A stretch of 64,000 nt of DNA. It comes from Bacteroidaceae bacterium (lineage in GTDB: Bacteria > Bacteroidota > Bacteroidia > Bacteroidales > Bacteroidaceae). Position numbers and translations under genes: made by a program. Of the stretch, positions 55,609 to 63,459 are shown piece by piece (the stretch's first letter is position 1; each line of letters opens with the position of its first letter). The stretch is from the NCBI GenBank assembly GCA_017464345.1, contig JAFUAH010000006.1, forward strand, positions 62,001-126,000, written 5' to 3'. Below the pieces are notes generated by a model. It was not told the origin of the DNA. It worked only from the letters and a program-made list of their open reading frames with translations, and searched no databases.

Positions 55609-56604
55609 ATGTCCCGTTTCCGGAATATATTCCTCTGGATAGGCGTGGTGGCAGTGGCTGTCATGCTGCTCACGTTCGATATGTCGTGGAAGGAACTCTG
55701 CCACCACGTGCGCCAGTCCGGGGTGTGGCTACCTGCCGCCATACTGCTGTGGCTACCAATATATATAATAAACGCGCGTGCGTGGCAACTCATCGTAAAC
55801 GATGGTGAGACTCGTCCCGTCGGCTTCTGGCGCATCTTTAAGTATACCATTTCCGGTTACGCCCTCAACAGTGTCACCCCTGTGGGACTGCTTGGGGGCG
55901 AACCTTATCGTATCATGGAACTATCGCCCCTCGTGGGGCGGGCCAAAGCGGCCAGCAGTGTCATCCTCTATGCCATGATGCACATCTTCTCCCACTTCTG
56001 TTTTTGGCTCTTCAGCGTCGGCCTCTTCCTGTGTCGCTATGGCCATGCTCTGTCGTGGCCCCTGGCTGCCGTGCTGGGGCTGATACTGCTGTTCTGCCTG
56101 GTCGGAGTCTATGTCTTTCTGGTCAGCTATCGCCATGGGCTTGTCCTGCGACTGTTGAGTTTCCTGGGTCGCTGGCCCCTTGTCGGGGCGTATGTCCGTC
56201 GGCAGGCTGATCGCCATGCCGAGGGCATTCGGGAGGTCGATGAGCAGATAGCCGCCCTCCATGCCCAACGTCGCACCACCTTCTATTGCAGCCTCTCTCT
56301 GGAGTTCGTGGCCCGCATGTTGGGCTGCTTGGAGTTGCAGTTCATCCTCTTTGCCCTCACCCGCGAGGTTTCCTATTGGGACTGTGTGCTCATGCAGGCC
56401 TTCGCCAGTCTCTTTGCCAACCTCTTCTTCTTCATCCCCATGCAGATGGGCACCAAGGAGGGCGGCTTGGCCTTGGTCACTGAGTGCCTGCACATCAGCG
56501 GGGCCTACGGTGTACTGACGGGCTTAGTCACGCGCCTGCGTGAACTCTTCTGGATAGCCGTCGGGCTCCTGCTGATACGGATTGGGAATAAAAGTAAGGC
56601 TTAA
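55609..56604 (+). CDS. UPF0104 / lysylphosphatidylglycerol-synthase-type membrane protein (second copy)
   Basis: A protein of 331 residues with ~8 membrane segments. It begins 'FRNIFLWIGVVAVAVMLL', then 'VGFWRIFKYTISGYALNSVT' and 'PVGLLGGEPYRIMEL' (family 'P-x-x-x-G-E'), ending with 'IPMQMGTKEGGLALV' ('P-x-x-x-G-x-x-E-G') and 'RLRELFWIAVGLLLI'. It belongs to the same broad family as the gene at 28246, but sequence similarity is low, so substrates may differ. ATG 55609 is preferred over an in-frame TTG just after the pdxA stop. Confidence 0.83.
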   Translation: MSRFRNIFLWIGVVAVAVMLLTFDMSWKELCHHVRQSGVWLPAAILLWLPIYIINARAWQLIVNDGETRPVGFWRIFKYTISGYALNSVTPVGLLGGEPYRIMELSPLVGRAKAASSVILYAMMHIFSHFCFWLFSVGLFLCRYGHALSWPLAAVLGLILLFCLVGVYVFLVSYRHGLVLRLLSFLGRWPLVGAYVRRQADRHAEGIREVDEQIAALHAQRRTTFYCSLSLEFVARMLGCLELQFILFALTREVSYWDCVLMQAFASLFANLFFFIPMQMGTKEGGLALVTECLHISGAYGVLTGLVTRLRELFWIAVGLLLIRIGNKSKA

Positions 56605-56627
56605 AAAAGGTATTTTGCCCGCAAGAC

Positions 56628-56662
56628 TCATAATTTTTAATTTTTAATTTTTAATTTTCAAT
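56628..56662 (+). repeat. 7-nt AATTTTT array upstream of tRNA-Ser
   Basis: Four to five AATTTTT units end directly before the tRNA promoter, as at the tRNA-Leu gene. Confidence 0.75.
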
Positions 56663-56671
56663 TAATTGTTG

Positions 56672-56679
56672 TATCTTTG
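56672..56679 (+). promoter_or_regulatory. -7 element of the tRNA-Ser promoter
   Basis: TATCTTTG; the transcript would start near 56686 and include a ~65-nt 5' leader ahead of the tRNA. Confidence 0.6.
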
Positions 56680-56752
56680 CACCGCTTTTGCGGGATACGA
56701 CCTTCCGCAGGAGTATGGAAAGTTATAAGTAAGCCTCTCGCAAGAGAGCATC

Positions 56753-56840
56753 GGAGAGATGGTAGAGTGGTCGATTACACCGGTCTTGAAAACCGGCGTG
56801 CTGAGAGGCACCGGGGGTTCGAATCCCTCTCTCTCCGCCA
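56753..56840 (+). tRNA. tRNA-Ser (anticodon TGA)
   Basis: It begins GGAGAGATGGTAGAGTGGTC, has the anticodon arm CCGGT-CTTGAAA-ACCGG with anticodon TGA, a long variable arm, the T arm GGGGGTTCGAATCCC and the 3' end TCTCTCCG plus encoded CCA. The acceptor stem is fully paired. Confidence 0.96.
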
Positions 56841-56842
56841 GG

Positions 56843-56882
56843 GAACAAGGAACCCGCTGATTCTTCAGCGGGTTCCTTGTTC
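56843..56882 (+). terminator. Terminator after tRNA-Ser
   Basis: An 18-bp perfect stem GAACAAGGAACCCGCTGA/TCAGCGGGTTCCTTGTTC with a TTCT loop. Confidence 0.9.
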
Positions 56883-57041
56883 TTTATGATTGTCCGCCTG
56901 TCGTCCCTGCAGGCGTTTCATGTGCTGTTGAAAAATATTGACATGAATGCCATCCTTCCGTCGGGCCCGTCCGTGGTGTCTTCACCAAAGGCGAGACCTC
57001 GCTTGTTTTTTTGTGTTTTATGGCCTAAAAATGATAAATTC
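56883..57041. other. Non-coding gap before the fimbrial operon
   Basis: No gene is recognised. A short GCGAG/CTCGC hairpin followed by a T run (56992-57010, plus strand) looks like a weak terminator, perhaps ending a small RNA; nothing else is visible. Confidence 0.4.
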
Positions 57042-57073
57042 TTTGCATAATTGACTAAATAGTCGTAATTTTG
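57042..57073 (+). promoter_or_regulatory. Promoter of the fimbrial operon
   Basis: TTTG at 57042-57045 and TAATTTTG at 57066-57073, spaced by 20 bp, a good match to the Bacteroidetes -33/-7 consensus. No comparable promoter is seen closer to the fimbrillin gene, so this one probably drives all three plus-strand genes. Confidence 0.65.
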
Positions 57074-57135
57074 CATCGCTGATACAAACTGGGATAATCT
57101 GGCCTGCAGAAATGGAGGCAGGATTTGAATGAGAT

Positions 57136-58812
57136 GTGAAGCGTCTATTAGGTGTCATATTACTAACGCTACTCACCCTCGGACTGAGGGCTGCAGTGGC
57201 AGATTCGTTGACGGCCAGTGAAGTGCGGCTGATTCATGATGCTGATTCAGTGCAACTGAGGCTGCAACTGCATCTCCCCGACCGGCGTTCCATCGGGAAG
57301 AAAGACCTCGTATTGGTCTACCCGCGCTTGGTCAATGGTGCAGACAGTCTGGACTTGCCTTCAGTAGGCGTGTATGGACGCATACCATGGTTGTTCGCTG
57401 TGCGCAGTGGGATATTCCTATTCCAGGGAACGTCCGACGTTGCGCTCCGCTCCAGTAAAATAGGGCGGGAGGGTGTGTGTGCCTACAGTCGCAACGTGGC
57501 CTATGAATCCTGGATGGAGGGAGCCGAAGTGAAGCTTGTCTCTGTCCGTTTGACTTGTTGTGGCGATGTCGCCGACACCCGTTCCTATCGCATCCTCCGC
57601 CGGCAGGAGGTCACTTATCCCCCCTACACCGTCTACCACACGCGCACGGCCACGGCCACAGGCACGTCGCACGTGGATTTTATAGTGAACCGCATAGAGC
57701 TTCGCCGAGACTATCATGACAACTGGCGCGAACTGGACCAGATCAGTCGTCTCATCGACTCCATACAGCAGTTGCCCAACAGCCATATCGACACCATCGC
57801 CCTGCATGGCTACGCTTCGCCCGAAGGCCCCTGGCGGCGCAACGTCTATCTGGCCCGCAATCGTGTCCGCGCACTGGCCCGCTATTTGGCCGACTTCCAC
57901 CAGTTGGATCCCTCCATCATCTCCCTCCGCTCCACACCTGAGGACTGGGCGGGCCTGCGGCGTTTTGTGGAGCAGTCCTCTCTGCCCCATCGCGACGAGA
58001 TGCTGCGCGTCATCGGCGACACCATAGCCGAACCAGACCCCGACCGTCGCCTGAACATCCTCAAGCAGCAGTACCCCGACGACTACCAGGTCATCTGGGC
58101 TCAGAGCCTGCCCTACCTTCGCCACACCGACTACACCATACATTATACGCTGGCGGACAGCGTGCCCGAGACTGTTCCCGGGCGCACCGAGGCCCAGTTG
58201 CCCCAGGTGGAGGCCCAGCCCATCACGCCGGCAGAGCAGTTCCCGCCCCTGCGCCCGCTCTTTGCTGTCAAGACCAATCTTCTGCTGGACGCTGCCCTGT
58301 GGCCCAACGTCGAGGCCGAAGTTCCCTTTGGGCGCAATGCCAACTGGAGTGTCATGGCCGAGTGGGGCAGTCCTTGGTATGTCTGGCATCACAACTCACG
58401 CGCTTATCAGATACTCAATGTCGGGTTGGAGGTACGCCGCTGGCTTGGTCGTTGCTATCCCTGCCGTCCCGTCCTCTCGGGGGGCTTTGTCGGGCTCTAT
58501 GCCGCAGCTGGCAAGTACGACCTGGAGTGGGACTCCAACGGCAAGCAGGGCGAATACTTCTCCGCTGGCATCTCCGGTGGCTATAGTTGGCCCGTGCGTC
58601 CCTGTCTCAACATCGAGTTTTCCGGCTCCGTGGGCATTCTCTTCGGTCCCCAGCGCCACTACCATGGCGAGTTCCAGGACACCCACCTCATCTGGAAGCA
58701 CTTCGATGGACTGATATACGGTGGTCCCACCCAGCTCAAGGTCTCACTCGTATGGCTCCTGCCCCGCAAGTGGTTCGGGCTCGACCGGAAAGGAGGTGTC
58801 GTATGGTACTAA
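57136..58812 (+). CDS. DUF3868/OmpA-like/DUF3575 fimbrial-operon outer-membrane protein
   Basis: A protein of 558 residues with a signal peptide ('LLGVILLTLLTLGLRAAVA'). The N-terminal domain (~20-150) resembles DUF3868 ('RLQLHLPDRRSIGKKDLVLV'). Residues ~188-275 resemble an OmpA peptidoglycan-binding domain ('IELRRDYHDNW', 'ALHGYASPEGPWRRNVYLAR', 'NRVRALARYLAD'). Residues ~375-558 form a DUF3575 barrel-like domain ('FAVKTNLLLDAALWPNVEAE', ending 'LLPRKWFGLDRKGGVVWY'). Such proteins are found in Bacteroidales FimA/Mfa1-type fimbrial operons and may anchor or regulate the fimbria. Start is GTG (57136); the nearest ATG is out of frame. The stop overlaps the next gene. Confidence 0.85.
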   Translation: MKRLLGVILLTLLTLGLRAAVADSLTASEVRLIHDADSVQLRLQLHLPDRRSIGKKDLVLVYPRLVNGADSLDLPSVGVYGRIPWLFAVRSGIFLFQGTSDVALRSSKIGREGVCAYSRNVAYESWMEGAEVKLVSVRLTCCGDVADTRSYRILRRQEVTYPPYTVYHTRTATATGTSHVDFIVNRIELRRDYHDNWRELDQISRLIDSIQQLPNSHIDTIALHGYASPEGPWRRNVYLARNRVRALARYLADFHQLDPSIISLRSTPEDWAGLRRFVEQSSLPHRDEMLRVIGDTIAEPDPDRRLNILKQQYPDDYQVIWAQSLPYLRHTDYTIHYTLADSVPETVPGRTEAQLPQVEAQPITPAEQFPPLRPLFAVKTNLLLDAALWPNVEAEVPFGRNANWSVMAEWGSPWYVWHHNSRAYQILNVGLEVRRWLGRCYPCRPVLSGGFVGLYAAAGKYDLEWDSNGKQGEYFSAGISGGYSWPVRPCLNIEFSGSVGILFGPQRHYHGEFQDTHLIWKHFDGLIYGGPTQLKVSLVWLLPRKWFGLDRKGGVVWY

Positions 58813-59927
58813 GGCGCATGAAGGGTATGGGGATTGTAGGTCTTATGGGACTTATAGGACTTATGGGTCCTATGGGGCTGATAGGGCTGTTGCTTGGCAG
58901 CTGCGACCGCCGTCCGCTGGAGGTCTATTACATGGATCAGGCCCGCATCGTCCTGCATGTCGATTGGATGAGCCAGTTCGGCTACCATCCCAATGCCATG
59001 ACCGTCCACCTCTATGATGACACGGGCCGTCTCTGCCGCAGCTTCTCCACCAACGACGTCGATTCCGTACCCCTCTCCCTCTCCGTCGGGCGCTACCGTA
59101 TGATAGTCTTCAACGGCGACCTTGACATCTTCACCAGCTTTGGCTTCGAGGATGTCGCCGACTTCGACCTCTTCCGCACCGTGGCCCGCGAGAACACGCG
59201 CTACCGTGTGCGCCTCTGGGACCGTGCCTCACGCTACACTTGGGAACCCGACGAAGTGCTGGGCTGCGCAGTCGATTCCTTTGAGGTCACCGAGGATATG
59301 CTCGACCGCCAGCTAAAGTTCGTCAGCTACCACCAGCGCAACGATGCACACGGCCAGACCGCCATCTATCGTCTGGACGAGGTGGTCCACCCCTTGCAGA
59401 CCATGATACACGTGCGTGTCCATGTCAATGGCTTGCAGAACATGTACGGACTGGAAGCCAGCCTCGACGGCATGGCCGATGGCTGCTCCATGGCCCAGAC
59501 CTGGCGCAATACCACCGACTGCAGTGTGCTCTACCAGAAGTGGGGCTTCTACTTCGACAGCGACGTCTCGCCCCACGGATGGGTGGACCTGGACATTGCC
59601 ACCTGGGGCGAGCCCCACGGCAAGGAACTGCCGGAATGGCGCGACAGCACCGACAATGTCCTGCGCATGAACTTCACCCTGCGCAATGATACCACCCTCT
59701 ACTTCGAGTTCAACGTCGGTCACCTCATCGAGTACCGCGACCCACAGCGCGACCCGGCACGGCTGACACCGCCCGACGTACTGCGCCACCTCTATCTGGA
59801 GATAAACCGCGAAATACCCCTTCTGCCCGACGTGCTGCCAGACCCTGATAAGGAAACCGGCGCAGGCTTCGATGCCTACGTCGATCCCTGGGACTACGGT
59901 GGCGAGGTGGATTTGGGAACATTCTGA
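58803..59927 (+). CDS. FimB/Mfa2-type (DUF5119-like) fimbrial anchor lipoprotein
   Basis: A protein of 374 residues. The lipoprotein signal is built from a 9-nt DNA repeat giving a three-residue repeat 'GLMGLIGLMGPMGLIGLLLG' ending at the lipobox Cys ('LLLGSC'). The mature part starts 'DRRPLEVYYMDQARIVLHVD' and has 'MTVHLYDDTGRLCRSFSTND' and 'VGRYRMIVFNGDLD', the beta-sandwich pattern of FimB/Mfa2/DUF5119 proteins. Such lipoproteins anchor the fimbria and limit its length. ATG 58803 overlaps the preceding stop by 10 bp; 58818 is an alternative. It lies between the OmpA-like gene and fimbrillin. Confidence 0.8.
   Translation: MVLRRMKGMGIVGLMGLIGLMGPMGLIGLLLGSCDRRPLEVYYMDQARIVLHVDWMSQFGYHPNAMTVHLYDDTGRLCRSFSTNDVDSVPLSLSVGRYRMIVFNGDLDIFTSFGFEDVADFDLFRTVARENTRYRVRLWDRASRYTWEPDEVLGCAVDSFEVTEDMLDRQLKFVSYHQRNDAHGQTAIYRLDEVVHPLQTMIHVRVHVNGLQNMYGLEASLDGMADGCSMAQTWRNTTDCSVLYQKWGFYFDSDVSPHGWVDLDIATWGEPHGKELPEWRDSTDNVLRMNFTLRNDTTLYFEFNVGHLIEYRDPQRDPARLTPPDVLRHLYLEINREIPLLPDVLPDPDKETGAGFDAYVDPWDYGGEVDLGTF
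58829..58884 (+). repeat. 9-nt repeat array encoding the lipoprotein signal peptide
   Basis: Six 9-nt units TAGGTCTTA, TGGGACTTA, TAGGACTTA, TGGGTCCTA, TGGGGCTGA, TAGGGCTG, in frame, encode six G-[LP]-[MIL] triplets that make up the hydrophobic core of the signal peptide. Confidence 0.9.
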
Positions 59928-60129
59928 AAATGAGAAAATGAGAGAATGAGAAATACCAAACCTAATAGACAAACAAATAAAGAGAGAAAAAGAAAGATTA
60001 TTCATTAAAAAGATATTACGACGAACCAGACAGTAACACAATGCACAGCGGCGTACTACGCGTATGTCCAATCCCCAAACAGAAAACCAACAACTCACAA
60101 AATTATCATTAATTAAAAACAAAAACAAA
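59928..60129 (+). promoter_or_regulatory. Leader between anchor and fimbrillin genes
   Basis: About 200 bp. It starts with three 8-nt units of GAGAAAAT type (59930-59953), then AT-rich sequence with 'AATTATCATTAATTAAAAAC' just before the ATG. No TAnnTTTG element is found, so fimbrillin is probably transcribed from the operon promoter; this is the fixed, outside flank of the invertible segment. Confidence 0.5.
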
Positions 60130-61644
60130 ATGAAAAAATCGCAATTTATCGCAGTTGCCGCCGCCCTCGTGGCCATGGCCAGCTGCACGACGAGTGACGA
60201 AGTCTTCGAGGGCCTGAACCTCGCAGAGCAAGCCACCCAGGAGAATGCCATCAACTTTGGCACGTATATGGGTGAAAGTAAACAAACACGTGCAGGAACC
60301 CAAGGACTTATTACCACAGACCAGCTGAAAACTGGAACTCATGCAGCTGATGGCTTTGGTGTATTCGCGTATTACACAGGGAGTGACACTTATCAAGATG
60401 CAACTTCTTATGCTGTCAAGACTGATGGCTCAACAGGTCAATCAGCATTAGCACCGAACTTTATGTATAATCAGCAAGTAAAATGGAATTCGAGTCTGAC
60501 GGGTTATATCTCTCAATGGGAGTATACTCCGCTAAAATACTGGCCAAACGAAGTTCAGAATGGTGCTGTTGATGACCAAACTAGTCCTGCTGCAACTACG
60601 ACAAATGGGAATGGTGGACATCTCTCCTTCTTTGCCTATGCTCCGTATGTGTCTTCAGCTTCTGGTTCTGAGGGTATTACGGTTATGACGGCCAATTCGG
60701 ATGAAAGTGATCCCATTCTTACTTACGTGGTACCGGCTAGTGGTGCTAATGCAGTCGATCTCTTATGGGGTACTCTTGGTAGTGCTAGCGAAAATGTGGT
60801 GGGTGGTGCAAACAGTGGCGTTGCTTATTTGGCAGATGGAACCAATTACCAGCAATCCATTTTGCCCTCATACACTATGAACGCCGACCTGACGAAGCAG
60901 AAGACCGATGGAAAGGTTGATTTCGCATTTAAACATGCGCTTGCAAAAGTGGGTGGTAGCGGTACTGGTATGCAAATAGTTCTAGATTTGGATGACCAAA
61001 AAGGGGCATTAACTGGCGGAACTAAAGCGGATGGCACTAAGGTTACCGTCAAGAGCATCACGATTGCAGCCAAAGCTAAATCCGCAGTAAGTGGAACTGA
61101 TGTATATTATCAGACAAATATGACGGGAAACTTCAATTTGGCTACAGGTCGTTGGGGCATTACCAGCTCTACGGGTACTGCTGCCAGCGCGGCAACCACG
61201 ACCTACGTTATCAATCAAAGTGGCACAGGTACTAATGTCGCAGGAACACTGACTACAAGTATTGCAGAACCAGCTTCTGCACCTGCAAAGACAGAAGACG
61301 GTTTTGATGGTTTGCCTGTTGGTGTACTTGCTTCTTCTGCTACAAATGTGTTTTCCGCAGAAGCCGCTCCGCTTGTATTTATCCCTGGTAGTTATCCAGA
61401 GTTGACCGTTACGGTGGATTATATCGTGAGAACCTTGGATACAAATCTGGCAAACAAATATTCTGAAGTGGAACAAGCCATCACGAGAACTATAACTTTT
61501 GGTAGTGCTGTAGAATTGAACAAGAGATATAGTCTTGTCATCCACCTTGGCCTGACTAGTGTGAAATTCGATGCTTCTGTTAGCGATTGGGATGAAGATG
61601 GTGGTTCGGCAACGACCATTTACCTCCCAATTAACGTAGATTAA
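60130..61644 (+). CDS. Fimbrillin-family (Mfa1/FimA-like) major pilin, expressed copy
   Basis: A protein of 504 residues. A lipoprotein signal 'FIAVAAALVAMASC' (Cys 19) is followed by a propeptide and 'SKQTRAGTQG' with Arg54, the probable cleavage site of an Arg-specific protease (FimA of Porphyromonas is cut similarly at Arg46). The mature part has the fimbrillin pattern 'WEYTPLKYWPN', 'LSFFAYAPYV', 'VDFAFKHALAKV' and ends 'SLVIHLGLTSVKFDASVSDW' and 'TIYLPINVD', with the C-terminal strand used in polymerisation. The first 137 bp after the start are identical to the silent copy on the other strand; after this the DNA becomes AT-rich. It follows the OmpA-like and anchor genes. Confidence 0.9.
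   Translation: MKKSQFIAVAAALVAMASCTTSDEVFEGLNLAEQATQENAINFGTYMGESKQTRAGTQGLITTDQLKTGTHAADGFGVFAYYTGSDTYQDATSYAVKTDGSTGQSALAPNFMYNQQVKWNSSLTGYISQWEYTPLKYWPNEVQNGAVDDQTSPAATTTNGNGGHLSFFAYAPYVSSASGSEGITVMTANSDESDPILTYVVPASGANAVDLLWGTLGSASENVVGGANSGVAYLADGTNYQQSILPSYTMNADLTKQKTDGKVDFAFKHALAKVGGSGTGMQIVLDLDDQKGALTGGTKADGTKVTVKSITIAAKAKSAVSGTDVYYQTNMTGNFNLATGRWGITSSTGTAASAATTTYVINQSGTGTNVAGTLTTSIAEPASAPAKTEDGFDGLPVGVLASSATNVFSAEAAPLVFIPGSYPELTVTVDYIVRTLDTNLANKYSEVEQAITRTITFGSAVELNKRYSLVIHLGLTSVKFDASVSDWDEDGGSATTIYLPINVD
60134..60270 (+). repeat. 137-bp perfect inverted repeat, left copy
   Basis: Positions 60134-60270 are identical, base for base, to the reverse complement of 63182-63318. The repeat covers codons 2-47 of the expressed fimbrillin (signal peptide and most of the propeptide) but not the start codon. 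Confidence 0.97.
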
Positions 61645-61661
61645 TTCAGTCATAAACTATA

Positions 61662-61700
61662 TTAAAAGAGCCGAACCCCATCGGGGCCCGGCTCTTTTAA
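61662..61700. terminator. Bidirectional terminator between the two fimbrillin frames
   Basis: TTAAAAGAGCCG ... CGGCTCTTTTAA enclosing CCCC-ATC-GGGG. It lies at the centre of the invertible segment, 18 bp after one stop and 21 bp from the other, so either orientation would have a terminator. Confidence 0.9.
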
Positions 61701-61720
61701 TAGTTTAGATGAATATCGGA

Positions 61721-63316
61721 TTATTGAACGTTGATGGGGAGGTAAACATTTTGCTGATCTTCAGCATCAATCGTTTCATTATTATTATTGTCATAAGGTT
61801 CCCAGTTGCTCACAGTAGCAGTGAACTTCACGCTAGTTAAGCCCAAGTGAATAAGCAAATTGTACTGCTTGTTAAGCTGTACCTTGTTTGCGAAATTGAT
61901 AGTTTTCTTCACTGTCTGGGACACATTGGAATATTTGTCAGCAAGATTTGCATCCTTGGTGCGAACAACGTAGGTTATCTCCACTTCCAGTTCAGGGAAT
62001 GTACCGGGGATGAAGACCAAGGGGTTAGCTTCGTTTTGATAAACATTTTTTGCAGTAGTAGTCTGCACGCCAGCAGGCAGTCCATTCCAGCCCGCTTCTG
62101 TGGTGGCAGGTGCTGTGGTGGGTTCTGCTATTGTAGTATTTAACTGACAATCTGGAGCACTCCCTGCCGTAGTGATGTTGTGGGTCATTTCAGCCTTGCC
62201 CGTGCCGTCTGTGATGTTTGTTGCTGTAGCAACATCTATCGTCCACTGACCTGTGGCCAAGTCAAGTACACCTTGGTTGCCTGCTTCTGTCAGATACTTA
62301 TCGGCAGTGGCATCGCCATTTGTATCCACCTTAGAACGAGCCTTGATGTTGATGGCAGAAACCGTCACTTTGGTTTCAGCATTATTGTACGTGCCACCCG
62401 ATTCGGAGCCATCTGCATTGTCTACATCGAGGATTATCTGTAAACCGCTGCCTGTAAAGCTGCCGCTTTCAGAGCCGCCAACCTTAGCCAGTGCATGCTT
62501 AAATGCAAATTCAACCTTGCCTTCCGTCTTCATTTTGGTGAGATTGGCATTCACCTTGAAAGGACGGTCTGCCCACTCCGTCGAACCTGTCGGATTCAAG
62601 GCAATATAGTCACCAGGCTGTCCCACAGACCCTGTTTGAGCCTTATAACCATTCGTTCCTGCAGTACCCCAAAGCAGATCAACAACGGCCCCCGTCGATG
62701 GCATCTTGTAGGTAATGGTTGGGTTACCTTCAGCGTTTGCTGCAGACATCGCCGTGATACCTGTTGACCCTACAGTTTCCACATAAGGAGCGTATGCAAA
62801 GAAACTAACCTTGCCACCTACAGAACCTTCGGCAGCCGGACTCTGGTCGTCTGCAGTGCTATTGCCGTTAGGCCAGTACTTGACAGGGGTATAACTCCAC
62901 GCTGGAGTAGCGTCATCCGTACCCACAATACGCTGGTTGTACATAAAATTAGGCTTTGTGGCACTTGCCTGATCTGATGTAAGGTCGGTGGTAGGAGTTC
63001 CAGAGAGGGCTGTAGATGGAGTCTTACCACTTGCAACAGTTCCTAAATAATCCTTTTCCACGGTGTAATGAGCGAATACGCCAAAGCCCCGCTTCTGTGC
63101 CAGGGCTTGAGCTGAGGTGATAGAACCTGTGACACCGCCATTGACAGCATCAGCTATTGCGCGTGTCTGCTGGCTGCCACTCATATACGTGCCAAAGTTG
63201 ATGGCATTCTCCTGGGTGGCTTGCTCTGCGAGGTTCAGGCCCTCGAAGACTTCGTCACTCGTCGTGCAGCTGGCCATGGCCACGAGGGCGGCGGCAACTG
63301 CGATAAATTGCGATTT
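61721..63316 (-). CDS. Silent fimbrillin cassette without start codon
   Basis: An open frame of 531 codons on the minus strand, beginning 'KSQFIAVAAALVAMASC' and identical to the expressed fimbrillin through codon 47, then diverging ('SGSQQTRAIADAV...'). It has the same fimbrillin pattern ('WSYTPVKYWPN', 'SFFAYAPYV', 'EFAFKHALAKV', C-terminal 'LLIHLGLTSVKFTATVSNWE' and 'VYLPINVQ'). It has no ATG, GTG or TTG at its head: the codons just upstream of AAA-TCG are TAA TAA. It also lacks a promoter. An internal GTG would lose the signal peptide. It is therefore a storage copy, activated by inversion. Confidence 0.88.
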   Translation of the reverse strand, partial: KSQFIAVAAALVAMASCTTSDEVFEGLNLAEQATQENAINFGTYMSGSQQTRAIADAVNGGVTGSITSAQALAQKRGFGVFAHYTVEKDYLGTVASGKTPSTALSGTPTTDLTSDQASATKPNFMYNQRIVGTDDATPAWSYTPVKYWPNGNSTADDQSPAAEGSVGGKVSFFAYAPYVETVGSTGITAMSAANAEGNPTITYKMPSTGAVVDLLWGTAGTNGYKAQTGSVGQPGDYIALNPTGSTEWADRPFKVNANLTKMKTEGKVEFAFKHALAKVGGSESGSFTGSGLQIILDVDNADGSESGGTYNNAETKVTVSAINIKARSKVDTNGDATADKYLTEAGNQGVLDLATGQWTIDVATATNITDGTGKAEMTHNITTAGSAPDCQLNTTIAEPTTAPATTEAGWNGLPAGVQTTTAKNVYQNEANPLVFIPGTFPELEVEITYVVRTKDANLADKYSNVSQTVKKTINFANKVQLNKQYNLLIHLGLTSVKFTATVSNWEPYDNNNNETIDAEDQQNVYLPINVQ

Positions 63317-63318
63317 TT
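63182..63318 (-). repeat. 137-bp perfect inverted repeat, right copy
   Basis: Reverse complement of 60134-60270 with no mismatch. It begins right after two TAA codons on the minus strand and ends one base before the sequences diverge (ATG-G versus ATG-A). Confidence 0.97.
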
Positions 63319-63459
63319 ATTATTCTAATTTCTGGATTAAATTATTCTAATTATGCTAATTTCTTTCCTAACACGAATTGCCATGAATTAGACACAAATT
63401 ATTCACGAATTTTTATTATTCATGTTAGTGGATAAATCACTATTTTGCGGAGTGGATGC
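63319..63459. other. AT-rich spacer between the silent cassette and the recombinase
   Basis: 141 bp of AT-rich sequence with degenerate 'AATTATTCT', 'AATTTCTGG', 'AATTATGCT' units (63318-63362) and 'CACGAATTGCCATGAATTAG' to 'CACAAATTATTCACGAATTT' (63368-63410). No gene is visible; it may hold recombinase-binding sites or remnants of further cassettes. Confidence 0.5.

Noticed and set aside
61721..63283. Silent fimbrillin read as an expressed protein starting at the internal GTG
   Set aside because: This start would remove most of the lipoprotein signal, and no promoter is seen; the identical repeat and the TAA codons upstream fit a silent cassette better.
63319..63459. Prophage or ICE attachment site beside the recombinase
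   Set aside because: No tRNA, no direct repeat pair and no other mobile-element gene is visible in the window; the recombinase is better explained by the adjacent inverted repeats, though the right flank is unseen.
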